Assembly (NCBI GenBank): GCA_027483645.1
Contig: JAIXUD010000004.1
Span: forward strand, 1-64,000
Origin: Sphingobacteriales bacterium
GTDB taxonomy: Bacteria > Bacteroidota > Bacteroidia > Chitinophagales > CAIOSU01
Length of the DNA: 64,000 nucleotides
Direction: 5' to 3'
Shown: positions 1-8,883 of the stretch, in pieces
How the letters are laid out: each line of letters starts with the position of its first letter
Position numbering within the stretch: the stretch's first letter is position 1
Translations under genes and position numbers: made by a program
The notes under the pieces: generated by a model
The model's database searches: none
What the model saw: the letters and a program-made list of their open reading frames with translations, nothing else
What the model was told of the DNA's origin: nothing

Positions 1-88
1 AATCAACCAATCAACCAATCAACCAATCAACCAATCAACCAATCAACCAATCAACCAATCAACCAATCAACCAATTAACCAATTAACC
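1..88. repeat. 8-bp tandem array (AATCAACC)n
   Basis: Eleven consecutive 8-bp units: nine AATCAACC followed by two AATTAACC. The array may continue left of the window. It ends two bases before a TATCTTTA promoter element. The same word family (AACCAAT / AATCAACC) recurs in other intergenic gaps at 12599, 20988, 31174, 38338 and 41651. It is a tandem repeat, not a CRISPR, because there are no spacers. Confidence 0.95.
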
Positions 89-89
89 T

Positions 90-98
90 TATCTTTAG
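90..98 (+). promoter_or_regulatory. Bacteroidota -7 element TATCTTTAG close to the start codon
   Basis: TATCTTTA matches the TAnnTTTG consensus of the Bacteroidota housekeeping sigma factor. It ends 7 bp before the ATG at 105, so the transcript would begin at or within a few bases of the start codon (near-leaderless). No clear TTG -33 box is visible because the upstream bases are tandem repeat. Confidence 0.55.
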
Positions 99-104
99 TA
101 CCGA

Positions 105-521
105 ATGTTTGAGCATATTTCTCATATAAGAGTACGGTACGGGGAAACCGACCAGATGGGTTATGTGTATTATGGCAACTATAGCTTGTATTATGAACAA
201 GGCCGTACCGATGCTATTAAAGCCTTAGGAATAAGCTACAAGAGCCTCGAAGAACAAGGTATTATGATGCCAGTAGCCGACCTAAAAGTGCGCTACAAAG
301 GCCCCGCAAAATATGATGAGTTGCTAAAAATTGTGAGCCATGTACGGGAAATGCCTTCCCGAAGCATGGTTTTTAACACGGCTATATACAATGAGGCTGG
401 CAAACTGATAAATGAGGGTGAGACACGCCTATTGTTTGTAAAAGCCGATACCCGCAAGCCGTGTAGTGCCCCAGCACAGCTAATTGCCGCACTGGAGCCA
501 TATTTTAAATTTACCGTATGA
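105..521 (+). CDS. Acyl-CoA thioesterase, 4HBT/YbgC-like hot-dog family
   Basis: A 138-residue single hot-dog domain protein, the usual length for the YbgC/4-hydroxybenzoyl-CoA thioesterase family, which hydrolyses acyl-CoA thioesters in the cytoplasm. The N-terminal block RYGETDQMGYVYYGNY carries the family signature with the catalytic Asp in TDQMG, followed by the usual Y-x-E-x-G-R helix. The ATG at 105 follows closely on a TATCTTTA promoter element. The stop overlaps the start of the next gene (ATGA, 4 bp), so the two are probably co-translated. The exact acyl substrate cannot be read from the sequence. Confidence 0.93.
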   Translation: MFEHISHIRVRYGETDQMGYVYYGNYSLYYEQGRTDAIKALGISYKSLEEQGIMMPVADLKVRYKGPAKYDELLKIVSHVREMPSRSMVFNTAIYNEAGKLINEGETRLLFVKADTRKPCSAPAQLIAALEPYFKFTV

Positions 522-1462
522 GCTTTGTGAAAAACATCATGTACAAAATTCCCGCCACACCAAAACTGGTGGAAATGAGTAAGCAGAAGAGCTTGCCTGG
601 GTTTAATGATGTTCCTATCTATGATGTAGTGAAGTACCTGATGAATGACATGAAGCAGGAATCGGTATCGATGATGGCTAGAGGTACTGCTTTTACGTTC
701 TTCTTGGCACTATTCCCTGCATTAATGTTCTTGCTCTCAGTTATTGCCTACCTACCGGTTGACAACTTGCAAGATACCCTTATGGGGCTGATGAAAGACG
801 TGCTGCCCACCGCTACCAGCAGCTTGCTCAATGGCATTATTGATGATATAGTGGTGCGCAGGCGGGTAGAAGTATTATCGTTGGTATTCTTCTTGGCCCT
901 GTTTATTTCCAGCAACGGTATGATGGGCATTATGAGCTCCTTCGACCGTTCGCAGAGCATGAGTGCGGTTTTCCGTGAGCGCCGCGGGTTGGCAAAACGC
1001 GCTACCGCCTTAAAGCTTACCCTAGTATTGTTAATGTTGATGGTGTTTTCGCTTACGCTGATTGTAGCGGGCAACAAGCTCATCGTAATACTCTTGGAGC
1101 GGTTCCATATGCTCAGTACATTCAACGTATTCTTGGTGAGCACCGTAAAGTATGTGATCATCCTGTTTCTGTTCCTCAATTCCATTTCTATTATCTACTA
1201 TTATGGCCCGGCCCTCAACAAAAAGTGGAAATTCCTTACTCCCGGCTCGTTGCTGGCTACCATTATCTCCATTGGTATATCCATCGTTTTCTCCGTATTC
1301 GTAAACCGCTTTGTGCAAACCAATACGCTCTATGGCTCCATTTGGGCCGTAGTGGCCCTCCAGATTTGGATATACCTCAATACCATGGCGCTCCTCATCG
1401 GCTTCGAGCTGAACGTGAGCATTGAGTACCATAAGAGGAAACGGTTGGCGGGGGTTGATTAA
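518..1462 (+). CDS. YihY/BrkB-family inner-membrane protein
   Basis: A 314-residue polytopic membrane protein with a cytoplasmic N-terminus of about 60 residues and then about six hydrophobic segments. The conserved early motif ARGTAFTFFLALFPALMF and the late segment LYGSIWAVVALQIWIY with the acidic GFELN motif are typical of the YihY/virulence-factor-BrkB family (formerly ribonuclease BN, now regarded as a membrane protein of uncertain role). Translation is coupled to the thioesterase by a 4-bp overlap. The function of the family is not established. Confidence 0.9.
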   Translation: MSFVKNIMYKIPATPKLVEMSKQKSLPGFNDVPIYDVVKYLMNDMKQESVSMMARGTAFTFFLALFPALMFLLSVIAYLPVDNLQDTLMGLMKDVLPTATSSLLNGIIDDIVVRRRVEVLSLVFFLALFISSNGMMGIMSSFDRSQSMSAVFRERRGLAKRATALKLTLVLLMLMVFSLTLIVAGNKLIVILLERFHMLSTFNVFLVSTVKYVIILFLFLNSISIIYYYGPALNKKWKFLTPGSLLATIISIGISIVFSVFVNRFVQTNTLYGSIWAVVALQIWIYLNTMALLIGFELNVSIEYHKRKRLAGVD

Positions 1463-1599
1463 AGGAGAAAATGTGCAAGTAATATTAATGTAAATTATTA
1501 TAAGCAATACGAAGAGACCTAAAGCCCTTTCCTTACTTTGGAAGATGTAGTTAGTTTACAGATAATTGAATCATAAACGCCTACCTAACCAAACTATTA

Positions 1600-1608
1600 T
1601 ATCTTTAG
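1600..1608 (+). promoter_or_regulatory. Bacteroidota -7 element TATCTTTAG
   Basis: A TATCTTTAG copy identical to the one at 90, lying 35 bp before the ATG at 1644 in a 181-bp gap. No convincing TTG box at the usual spacing, so the call rests on the -7 match and its position. Confidence 0.5.
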
Positions 1609-1643
1609 GCACAAGGTGTTTCGTGTTTTAGATAATCATACCC

Positions 1644-2414
1644 ATGCTAGCAACAGTTTTCATGATACGTGACGGAAACTTCGGTTCCGACTATGATTTC
1701 AAGCTAATTGGTGCCTTAATTGGTGCTTTTATTGCATGGTACTATTGGGCGCGATATAAAAAGCTCGATTATGTATGGGTATATGCTATTGGTTTTTTGA
1801 TGTGGTTTGGTGTAGAATGGTTTTTGCAGCTCATGGGCATTCGGGATATAAAAGATGCTTATTTGTTTGGTAGTCCCATCAGCTCATTTGTTCAGGCGTT
1901 GCTTCGCGGAGGTTTTGAGGGAGCGCTAGTAGCTGTTATGGGCATATTTTTTGCTGATGGGCTGATACGTAACGGCAAGGAACAATGGGCATTCGGAGTT
2001 GCACTATTAATAGTGCTGGCAGGTATTGCCAACCAATCGCTGATGCAGGCACTACCTATGAAAAATGCTGGTGGCGAGGTACTCTCTAGGCGCGATATGT
2101 TAAACCCCATTGGGTTGTTCCTGCTTTTCGGTGTGCTGGTCTTTACGCTTTGGTGGGCCAAAACAAAAGCTACTCCCCTTGCCCGGAAAAGGGCACTATA
2201 TATGTACTTAGTAATGGCAAGCATTGGTTTGGTATGGAACGTAGCAGAGTTTACCGCCAATACTCGTTGGATAGAAACAGGAACCTTTGAAAGTCCTGTG
2301 CGCGCCTCGCTAGTCATAGAATTTTTGGCACTAAGCTTCGATACATTTATAGAAATAGCTATGGCTTATATGCCATTCTTGGTATTCCCGTATTTGTTCA
2401 GGTTGATAAAGTAA
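1644..2414 (+). CDS. Polytopic membrane protein of unknown function
   Basis: A 256-residue protein with about seven strongly hydrophobic segments separated by short charged loops. The first is followed by the aromatic stretch IAWYYWARYKKLDYVWVY. I do not recognise a family. No catalytic motif, lipobox or signal peptidase site is evident. It stands alone with its own promoter-like element and ends a few bases from the 3' end of the convergent ABC exporter gene. It is clearly coding (long, uninterrupted, consistent membrane topology), but its role is unknown. Confidence 0.82.
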   Translation: MLATVFMIRDGNFGSDYDFKLIGALIGAFIAWYYWARYKKLDYVWVYAIGFLMWFGVEWFLQLMGIRDIKDAYLFGSPISSFVQALLRGGFEGALVAVMGIFFADGLIRNGKEQWAFGVALLIVLAGIANQSLMQALPMKNAGGEVLSRRDMLNPIGLFLLFGVLVFTLWWAKTKATPLARKRALYMYLVMASIGLVWNVAEFTANTRWIETGTFESPVRASLVIEFLALSFDTFIEIAMAYMPFLVFPYLFRLIK

Positions 2415-4265
2415 CTATACATACCCCTTCGCCTGCAAATTAAACAGCTCTGCATATTTACCGCCGAGCGCTAGCAGTTCCTCGTGGCTGCCGATTTCTT
2501 TCATTTCGCCATTTTCCAGTAATAGTATTCTATCCGCCATGCGCACGGTAGAGAAGCGATGCGAAATGAGTACCGCCGTGCGGCCTTCTATCAGCTCGGC
2601 AAAACGAATGAATACTTCGTTTTCGGCACGGGCATCCAAGGCGCTGGTGGGTTCGTCCAGTATCAAGAGTTGCGCATCGCCCATGTAGGCACGGGCCAGG
2701 GCTATCTTCTGCCACTCGCCGCCGGAGAGCTCAACGCCCTTGCTGAAACGCTTGCCCAGCATCTGGCCATACTTATCGGGGAACTTGGCTATCACCGAAT
2801 CGGCCAGGCTCTTGCGGGCGGAGGTTTCAATGCGGGGCGCATCGTTGCGGGCATCAATACGGCCTACAGCAATATTCTCGCTCACGTTCATCTGGAACTT
2901 TACATAGTCTTGGAAGATCACCCCGATTTCCTTGCGCAGTTCAGTCAAATCATATTCTCGGATGTCGATGCCATCCAGCATTATGCGGCCTTCCACAGGC
3001 TCATACAGGCGGGCCAAGAGCTTTACCAAAGTGGTTTTGCCGGCACCATTTTCCCCTACAAGTGCCAGCTTCTCGCCCGCCTGCAAGTGAAATGATAAGT
3101 AGCGGATAGCCCAACGTTCGTTGTTGAGATACTTGAAACCCACATTTTCGAACGTAAAGCCTTTTTGTATAGGCTTTGGTACTGGCAAACCCTTTTTATC
3201 CGCAGGGATATTGGGTTTAATGGCTAGGAAATCGAACAAATCTTGTAGATACAAAGCACCTTCAGCAATTTGCGAAAAGCGGCTCATAACGCCTTGCAAG
3301 ATGTTCCGCATCTGGTTAAATGAGCCCGCGAGGAATGTGAGGCTACCAATAGTAATGAAGCCTCCAACTGCTTGCAACACAATAAAAACGTACGCGCTAT
3401 AGTAGGCCACCGTGCCCAGAAACGATAGCAGACTGCCCCACAACGCTCGCTGTATGGTAAGCTTCTTGTTCGAATCGTAGTAGCGGTCGCTTAGGCGCTT
3501 GAAGCGGTCGGCAATAAAATCGGAGAGGTCGAAAATCTTTATTTCCTTGGCGGTTTCGTCGCTGGCACCAATGTAGCGTAAGTAATCCAGTTCGCGACGC
3601 TCGGGTGTCCAGCTACGCGAAAGGGAGTAAGAGCGCTCGTTAAAGTAGCTTTCCCCAACAAATGCCGGTATCACCGCCACTACCAACAGCAGCAGCAACC
3701 ATGGATTGAACGCCACCAAACCTGCCGCTAGAAATACAATGGTAATCATATCTTGGAACTGCGACATCACTTGCGATATAAGCATTACCCTACCAACGGT
3801 TTGCCTGCGGGCGCGCTCCAACTTATCATAAAAAGTGGGGTCTTCAAATTGCCATAGGTCAAGGGTAGCGGCATGTTTAATGAGCTGCACCGATGAGGCG
3901 TTGCTGAATTGGTCGCCCAATAAGCTGTCTACCAAAATGATGGCGCGGCTGAGGAACTCAGCGGTTACTACCAAACCCATTTCAATGGCGATAAGCCAAT
4001 ATAGCGGCGTAAGGTCGTCGGTATTTTTGTTATTGATGTGCCATACCACTTGATCAATAATCAGCTTACCCATATACAACATCACAACAGGCAAGGCTGA
4101 GCGTGTTAGGCGCAAGATGATGCTGGCGAAAGTAAGGCCTCTGCTGGTTTCCCATACCATACGGAAGAATGGCGGCAGATTCTTTAATGCACGAAATTGG
4201 TCTTTTACAAGTGGTTGGTCTTCTTGGCTTTTTACAGGCCTAAAGAAGGTATTGAAGATGGACAT
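2415..4265 (-). CDS. ABC exporter, fused permease and ATPase (MsbA/lipid-A-exporter type)
   Basis: A 616-residue half-transporter. The N-terminal ~340 residues form the six-helix ABC transmembrane domain; the C-terminal ~250 form the nucleotide-binding domain. Visible motifs are Walker A GENGAGKTT, Q-loop FQDY, signature LSGGEWQKIALARA, Walker B LLILDEPTSALD and switch His in ISHRFST. This layout belongs to type IV exporters, which dimerise and export lipids, drugs or peptides across the inner membrane. The substrate cannot be inferred. The gene is monocistronic and convergent with the unknown membrane protein; its 3' end abuts that gene with no spare bases. Confidence 0.95.
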   Translation of the reverse strand: MSIFNTFFRPVKSQEDQPLVKDQFRALKNLPPFFRMVWETSRGLTFASIILRLTRSALPVVMLYMGKLIIDQVVWHINNKNTDDLTPLYWLIAIEMGLVVTAEFLSRAIILVDSLLGDQFSNASSVQLIKHAATLDLWQFEDPTFYDKLERARRQTVGRVMLISQVMSQFQDMITIVFLAAGLVAFNPWLLLLLVVAVIPAFVGESYFNERSYSLSRSWTPERRELDYLRYIGASDETAKEIKIFDLSDFIADRFKRLSDRYYDSNKKLTIQRALWGSLLSFLGTVAYYSAYVFIVLQAVGGFITIGSLTFLAGSFNQMRNILQGVMSRFSQIAEGALYLQDLFDFLAIKPNIPADKKGLPVPKPIQKGFTFENVGFKYLNNERWAIRYLSFHLQAGEKLALVGENGAGKTTLVKLLARLYEPVEGRIMLDGIDIREYDLTELRKEIGVIFQDYVKFQMNVSENIAVGRIDARNDAPRIETSARKSLADSVIAKFPDKYGQMLGKRFSKGVELSGGEWQKIALARAYMGDAQLLILDEPTSALDARAENEVFIRFAELIEGRTAVLISHRFSTVRMADRILLLENGEMKEIGSHEELLALGGKYAELFNLQAKGYV

Positions 4266-4452
4266 AAGCTGGTAATGGTATTATGCGATTTTTCGTTTCA
4301 AATATAGTGTGTTTTTTACCGCCATTGCCGAAGGTAAGGCTGAGGAGAAGGCACGGAAAAAATACGGAATGTCTTATAGCTATGTTTCGTGTCTTTTACT
4401 TTTCACTTCCCTATTTTCTCCCTATCTTAATCGCCTCAACGCAACTACCGCT

Positions 4453-5883
4453 ATGAACCGCAGAGATATGATTAAAATGGCTGCCTTAGGCGCCGGCGCT
4501 ATGCTGATACCTAACGAAGCTTACAGCTATTTCCTCGATAAACCCGCTTTTACCAAAGCCGACTTTGGCCCCAACTTTAAATGGGGCGTAGCCACGGCAG
4601 CCTACCAGATAGAAGGAGCCTATCAAGAAGATGGCAAGGGCGTTTCCATTTGGGATACGTTTAGCAACAAAAAGAAGAACATCAAAACCGGTGAGAACGG
4701 CAATGTAGCTTGCGACTTCTACCATCGCTATCCGGAAGACATTGCCATGATAAAGGCGATGAACATGCAGGTAAACCGCTTTAGTATTGCGTGGACCCGA
4801 ATATTGCCCAACGGCACCGGCGAGGTAAACCAAAAGGGCATCGACTTTTACCATAAGATAATCGACCGCACCCTAGAGCTGGGCTTAGAACCCTGGATAA
4901 CCTGCTACCACTGGGACCTACCCCAAGCCTTGCAAGACAAAGGCGGCTGGGCCAACCGCGAAAGCGTGGAGTGGTTCAATAACTTTGTGGACATTATTAC
5001 CAAAGCCTATGGCGACAAGGTAAAGAATTGGATGGTATTGAACGAGCCGATGGCCTTTATTGGCGTAGGTTATCTACTGGGTATGCATGCGCCTGGCTAT
5101 ATGAGCTTTAAGAAATTCTATGCAGCCACGCACCACGCAGCCTTGGCACAAGCAGAGGGCGCTCGTGTGATACGCGCCAATGTAAAGGATGCCAACGTGG
5201 GTACTACCTTCTCTTGCTCCGCCATTACGCCAAAAACCAATGCACCCAAACACATTAAGGCCGCCGCTAAAATGGACGCGCTCCTTAACCGCTTGTTTAT
5301 TGAGCCTGCGGTGGGCATGGGCTACCCATTGGACGGCTGGAGTAAACTGAAAGGAATACTGAAGCATGTGAAGGAAGGCGATATGGAGAAACTGAAGTTT
5401 CAATACGACTTTATCGGCATACAGAATTATACCCGCGTTATGGTGAAGCACAGCCTGTGGCCGCCAATCATCTGGGCAAACCAAGTGAAGCCTAAGAAAC
5501 TAGTAGGCCCCGAAGACATTACCGATATGGGCTGGGAGGTATACCCAGAAGGCATTCACCAAGTATTGAAGAAGTTTGCCGCTTACCCGGGCATCGATAA
5601 GATATACGTAACCGAGAACGGCGCTGCCTTCCCCGATACAGTTGAAGCTGGTCAAGTCCACGATACCAAGCGCATACAGTTCTTTAAAGATTACCTAGCA
5701 CAAGTGCTGCGTGCCAAGAAAGAAGGTGTAAACATACAGGGTTACTTTGTATGGACACTGATGGACAACTTTGAATGGGCAGAAGGCTACATGCCCCGAT
5801 TCGGTCTAGTGCACGTCGATTTCGAAACCCAAAAGCGCACGATGAAAGACAGCGGCCTATGGTTTAAGGAATTTTTGAAGTAG
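4453..5883 (+). CDS. Family GH1 beta-glucosidase with a twin-arginine signal
   Basis: A retaining glycoside hydrolase of family 1. With the start at 4453 the protein is 476 residues. The acid/base Glu lies in LNEP (Glu198) and the nucleophile Glu in VTENG (Glu388); the N-terminal FKWGVATAAYQIEG and the C-terminal DNFEWAEGY blocks are standard GH1. The open frame extends upstream to 4309, but I prefer 4453 because it gives MNRRDMIKMAALGAGAML, a twin-arginine signal (RRDMIK) plus hydrophobic core and no lipobox. Most bacterial GH1 enzymes are cytoplasmic, so Tat export would place this one in the periplasm. The substrate is probably a beta-linked gluco-oligosaccharide (inference). Confidence 0.94.
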   Translation: MNRRDMIKMAALGAGAMLIPNEAYSYFLDKPAFTKADFGPNFKWGVATAAYQIEGAYQEDGKGVSIWDTFSNKKKNIKTGENGNVACDFYHRYPEDIAMIKAMNMQVNRFSIAWTRILPNGTGEVNQKGIDFYHKIIDRTLELGLEPWITCYHWDLPQALQDKGGWANRESVEWFNNFVDIITKAYGDKVKNWMVLNEPMAFIGVGYLLGMHAPGYMSFKKFYAATHHAALAQAEGARVIRANVKDANVGTTFSCSAITPKTNAPKHIKAAAKMDALLNRLFIEPAVGMGYPLDGWSKLKGILKHVKEGDMEKLKFQYDFIGIQNYTRVMVKHSLWPPIIWANQVKPKKLVGPEDITDMGWEVYPEGIHQVLKKFAAYPGIDKIYVTENGAAFPDTVEAGQVHDTKRIQFFKDYLAQVLRAKKEGVNIQGYFVWTLMDNFEWAEGYMPRFGLVHVDFETQKRTMKDSGLWFKEFLK

Positions 5884-5917
5884 ACGATGGACCAAGGACG
5901 ACGGACCATGGACCAAT
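5883..5917. repeat. 7-bp tandem array, word GACcatg/GACgatg
   Basis: Five consecutive heptamers (gacgatg, gaccaag, gacgacg, gaccatg, gaccaat) beginning at the last base of the GH1 stop codon. The first three bases GAC are invariant while the rest vary. The same word family recurs at 20931-20965 and, in reverse complement, at 31219-31246. Confidence 0.9.
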
Positions 5918-5980
5918 CAAAAAAGCACTTTTTCACCCTGTTCCCAGCACTTGATTTCCCACTGAAAGGCTTCACAGGCT

Positions 5981-6015
5981 TTGATACTTGATACTTGATA
6001 CTCACTACTTGATAC
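5981..6015. repeat. 7-bp tandem array, word TTGATAC
   Basis: Five heptamers: ttgatac three times, tcactac, ttgatac. The array ends 5 bp before the ATG of the APC permease, so it lies in that gene's translation-initiation region. A second array of the same word lies at 44288-44315. Confidence 0.9.
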
Positions 6016-6020
6016 TATAA

Positions 6021-7424
6021 ATGAAGCTCGAAGGTAAAATAGGTTTGGCAGGTGGCGTGGCGCTGGTGGTGGGCGGGGTGATAGGTATGGGCGTATATGC
6101 CTTGATACCGAACATTGCTGCCAAGGCGGGCTATGCCAGTTGGCTATCAATTGCCATAGCCTTGGGTGTTTCCATACTAGGGGTGCTGCCAGTAATACAA
6201 ATTAGCAGTGCTATACCAGTTGCCGGTGGCGGCTACTTATGGAATAGCCGCATGCTGAGCCCTTTAGCGGGACTATTGGCATCCTTTTGGGCGGTGTTGG
6301 GTGGTGGTGCATCGGTTTGTGTTGTGGCCTATGCATTATCAGAACTGTTACTGCCACTGGCCTCACCCTATTTGCCTGGTACTTGGAGCATACACCTCTT
6401 TGCTGCTCTAATTATTGCGGCCTTCTACGTTTTTTACTTAACTGGGTTGCGTATGCTTACCAGTGTGCAGATCATAATGTGCGCACAATTGCTGATAGCC
6501 CTAAGTATATATGCCGTAGTTATCGGTTTTAAAGAAGGCGTTGAGTTTCACTTTACCCTGCCCCAAACTAGCGGTTTTACCCAATCAATTATCCTCGCAT
6601 TCAATGTTTGCCTAGGTTTTCAAATTATTGCCGAATTGGGTGAGGAAATGAAAGACCCCAAGCGCAACATACCCCTCTCTTTATTAATTGGCGGCGTATG
6701 CATACTGGTGGCATACATAGGGGTAACTATGGCATATATCGGTATAGTAGGTATCGATAATCTTGAAGCCTTTAGCAAAGTGGACTCACCATTGTTAACC
6801 AGCTCTAAATTGGTGGTTTCTCCGTTTTGGGTGCAGTTTATTGGTTTAGGGGCTATTTTTGCTGCCCTCACTTCCTTTAATGCAGGTGCTATTGCCTTAC
6901 CTAGAGAAATATTCTCCATGGCAAGGGATAAAACATTGCCCGCAATTTTTGGCAAGGTAAACGCCAAAACACAATCGCCTAACTGGGCCGTAACGGTATT
7001 TTTTGCGTTTGTGATTTTCAATTTGGCACTAGGCCATTATTTGGATAGCACCGGATATTTGAATGACTATTTTCAGCTCACTATTGATTATTATGGCTTC
7101 TTGGCTGTGTGTGGTATTATGTTAATGACTACCCTAACCAGCATAGCCGCAATGCGGTTACCCAAGCTTTACCCTGCCCAATACATGGCTTCCTATTTTC
7201 GTATGAAGCCGTTGCTGCTCAATATAGTCTGTGTTTTCAGTATCCTTACCTCCGGTGGCTTTGTAGCGCTACTTTGTACCGAGGCCACTTTGGTAGGGCT
7301 TATCTATTTAGTATTTACAGCAATGGTTGTAAGCTACTATTTCTATCGCAAGCACTACCTTGCCAAGCAAGGGGTTAAAATTGGGCAATGCTATGATATC
7401 GTTACTGGACAGCTTAAAGCGTGA
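6021..7424 (+). CDS. APC-superfamily amino-acid/amine permease
   Basis: A 467-residue integral membrane protein with about 12 hydrophobic segments. The N-terminal helix contains GGVIGMGVYALIP, the unwound substrate-binding helix (G-x-I-G-x-G) of the amino acid-polyamine-organocation superfamily. Helix 6 carries FNVCLGFQIIAELGEEMKDP, another family landmark. It is likely a secondary inner-membrane transporter for an amino acid or amine; the substrate cannot be assigned. Translation begins immediately after a heptamer array. No partner genes nearby indicate a pathway. Confidence 0.88.
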   Translation: MKLEGKIGLAGGVALVVGGVIGMGVYALIPNIAAKAGYASWLSIAIALGVSILGVLPVIQISSAIPVAGGGYLWNSRMLSPLAGLLASFWAVLGGGASVCVVAYALSELLLPLASPYLPGTWSIHLFAALIIAAFYVFYLTGLRMLTSVQIIMCAQLLIALSIYAVVIGFKEGVEFHFTLPQTSGFTQSIILAFNVCLGFQIIAELGEEMKDPKRNIPLSLLIGGVCILVAYIGVTMAYIGIVGIDNLEAFSKVDSPLLTSSKLVVSPFWVQFIGLGAIFAALTSFNAGAIALPREIFSMARDKTLPAIFGKVNAKTQSPNWAVTVFFAFVIFNLALGHYLDSTGYLNDYFQLTIDYYGFLAVCGIMLMTTLTSIAAMRLPKLYPAQYMASYFRMKPLLLNIVCVFSILTSGGFVALLCTEATLVGLIYLVFTAMVVSYYFYRKHYLAKQGVKIGQCYDIVTGQLKA

Positions 7425-7569
7425 TTGATTTAGGCCTAATCCTGTTTTGCTTGTATTCTGCTGTTTTATATATGGTGCGGCAAATGTGGAGTATTCATAA
7501 TATACGCAAGCCTTTTTCGTTTGCTTATTTGGTATTATTATTGCCATGCATTTAGCCAAACTACCCCTC

Positions 7570-8151
7570 ATGAAAAAAGCATCATTGTTACTTTGTTTGT
7601 TGTGCCTGCTATGCGCTGGGCAAGCCATGGCCCAGAAGAAATCGGAAAAGAAGCAACGCAAGGAGCTGGCCGAAGTAGCCACCGCCGCTTGTGTAAGCCA
7701 CCTGGAATCTTCAGATGAATATAAAGGCCTGCGGGATGGGATAGAAGCAGCAGGTTATTGCAGCTGCATGATGGAGAACCTGTTTAACCAATATTCCCTT
7801 GAACAATTAGCGGAAATGTTCACCAATAAAGACAAGACGGACATGGCGCTTTCGTTTTTTGCTGACAAGGGCAACTATGGCAAAACTATGGATTGCATGC
7901 GCAGCAACGTAAAGAACGAAAAAATACTAAAGGCCTATATGTTGGGTAATTCGTTTGGCTTAGAGACCTGTGTAGCAAGTATTAAGGAGCAAGGCTTGGA
8001 TGAACAAATTAAAGCCGAAGGATATTGTGAGTGCATGTTCGATAAGATGCAATCGGAATTTACGCTAGATGAGCTGCTTTCAGAAAAGACCTACGAATCA
8101 GAGAAGTTCCAAGTGTTGGCGATGGAGTGCGTAGTAGCGAATGCGAAGTAG
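7570..8151 (+). CDS. Secreted Cys-rich protein with two CxC repeats, function unknown
   Basis: A 193-residue exported protein. The ATG at 7570 is preferred over 7546 because it starts directly with MKKASLLLCLLCLLC, followed by an AxA-type cleavage site (AMAQ). The mature part contains two related units of about 75 residues. Each has a single Cys near its start (AACVSHL, ETCVASI), a CxC pair (YCSCM, YCECM) and a later single Cys (DCMRS, ECVVA), giving eight Cys in two matched sets. This indicates an internal duplication with a conserved disulfide or metal-binding pattern in the periplasm. I recognise no named family. Confidence 0.82.
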   Translation: MKKASLLLCLLCLLCAGQAMAQKKSEKKQRKELAEVATAACVSHLESSDEYKGLRDGIEAAGYCSCMMENLFNQYSLEQLAEMFTNKDKTDMALSFFADKGNYGKTMDCMRSNVKNEKILKAYMLGNSFGLETCVASIKEQGLDEQIKAEGYCECMFDKMQSEFTLDELLSEKTYESEKFQVLAMECVVANAK

Positions 8152-8157
8152 TATTAA

Positions 8158-8192
8158 GACACAAGACACAAGACACAAGACACAAGACGCAA
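8158..8192. repeat. 7-bp tandem array, word GACACAA (left arm)
   Basis: Four perfect GACACAA units and one GACGCAA, starting 6 bp after the stop of the Cys-rich secreted protein. Its reverse complement occurs at 8253-8289, so the two arms can pair across the convergent gap. Confidence 0.93.
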
Positions 8193-8252
8193 GATAGCTT
8201 CATTTTTTTGTGTAAAACGCTAATTCACAACCTTAAGCATTAAAACTTTATA

Positions 8253-8289
8253 TTGTCTCTCATATATTTTGTCTCGTGTCTTGTGTCTA
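8253..8289. repeat. Inverted heptamer arm, word TTGTGTC
   Basis: Degenerate copies of ttgtctc / gtgtctt / gtgtcta, the reverse complement of the array at 8158. The arm reaches the stop codon of the leftward M23 gene. With the left arm it forms a long imperfect fold-back between two convergent genes, where it could act as a bidirectional transcription barrier (inference). Confidence 0.85.
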
Positions 8290-8883
8290 ATACTTCCTAA
8301 TAAACCAATCAGGATTGATGTACCCTGTGGTATCGGTTGAGTAACCACCGCCTAAAGGCAAACCTACTTCTTCTCGCAACTCCAGGTGCAAGTGCGCGTA
8401 ATACCGCCCATTGGCATCGCCAATGGTGCCGATGGGTGTGCCTATTTTAACCCAAGTACCCTCTGCTACAAACATCTCGCTCAAGTGGGCATACAACGAT
8501 TCCACCGCTGGGGCAAAGCCATGGTCTTTAGGTAGGTAATGGGCTATGCGCATTACATTTCCCCAACCGCCTTGTAGGTCTTCAGCTTGGGTTATGTAAC
8601 CATTGGCTATGGCATAAACCGTATCGCCATAGTCGGTATTGCCGCCGCCGGTGCCGTTCCAGTCGTCTCCAAGGTGGGTGTTTTCGCCAAAACCTTGGGC
8701 ATTGTAATAACCTTTAGCGCTGGGCGGACCAACGGGGAAGTCGAATTTGGTTGCAAAAAGCGTATCTGCTGGCGGGTTTTGGAGCGTAGCGGTGGCAATG
8801 GAAGACTCCGCTTGGCTGGGCGAATTATCGGGCGTACAGCTGATGAGTAAAATGGTCATTAGCACTAGCGCGTACATTTCCAT
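8287..8883 (-). CDS. M23-family (LytM) metallopeptidase, lipoprotein
   Basis: A 198-residue protein with a short signal ending in the lipobox LLISC, so it is probably membrane-anchored in the periplasm or outer membrane. The catalytic domain shows the M23 zinc motifs: HLGDD (H-x3-D) near residue 90 and HLHLELR (H-x-H) near residue 165, with an intervening YAHLSEMFV segment. M23 enzymes cut peptidoglycan cross-bridges; with the ligands intact an active endopeptidase is expected. Start and upstream stop overlap as TAATG with the next lipoprotein gene, so the two form a translationally coupled pair. Confidence 0.92.
   Translation of the reverse strand: MEMYALVLMTILLISCTPDNSPSQAESSIATATLQNPPADTLFATKFDFPVGPPSAKGYYNAQGFGENTHLGDDWNGTGGGNTDYGDTVYAIANGYITQAEDLQGGWGNVMRIAHYLPKDHGFAPAVESLYAHLSEMFVAEGTWVKIGTPIGTIGDANGRYYAHLHLELREEVGLPLGGGYSTDTTGYINPDWFIRKY

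Noticed and set aside
1-88. Possible CRISPR array at the left edge
   Set aside because: The 8-bp units are contiguous with no spacers and no cas genes are present; it is a tandem repeat.
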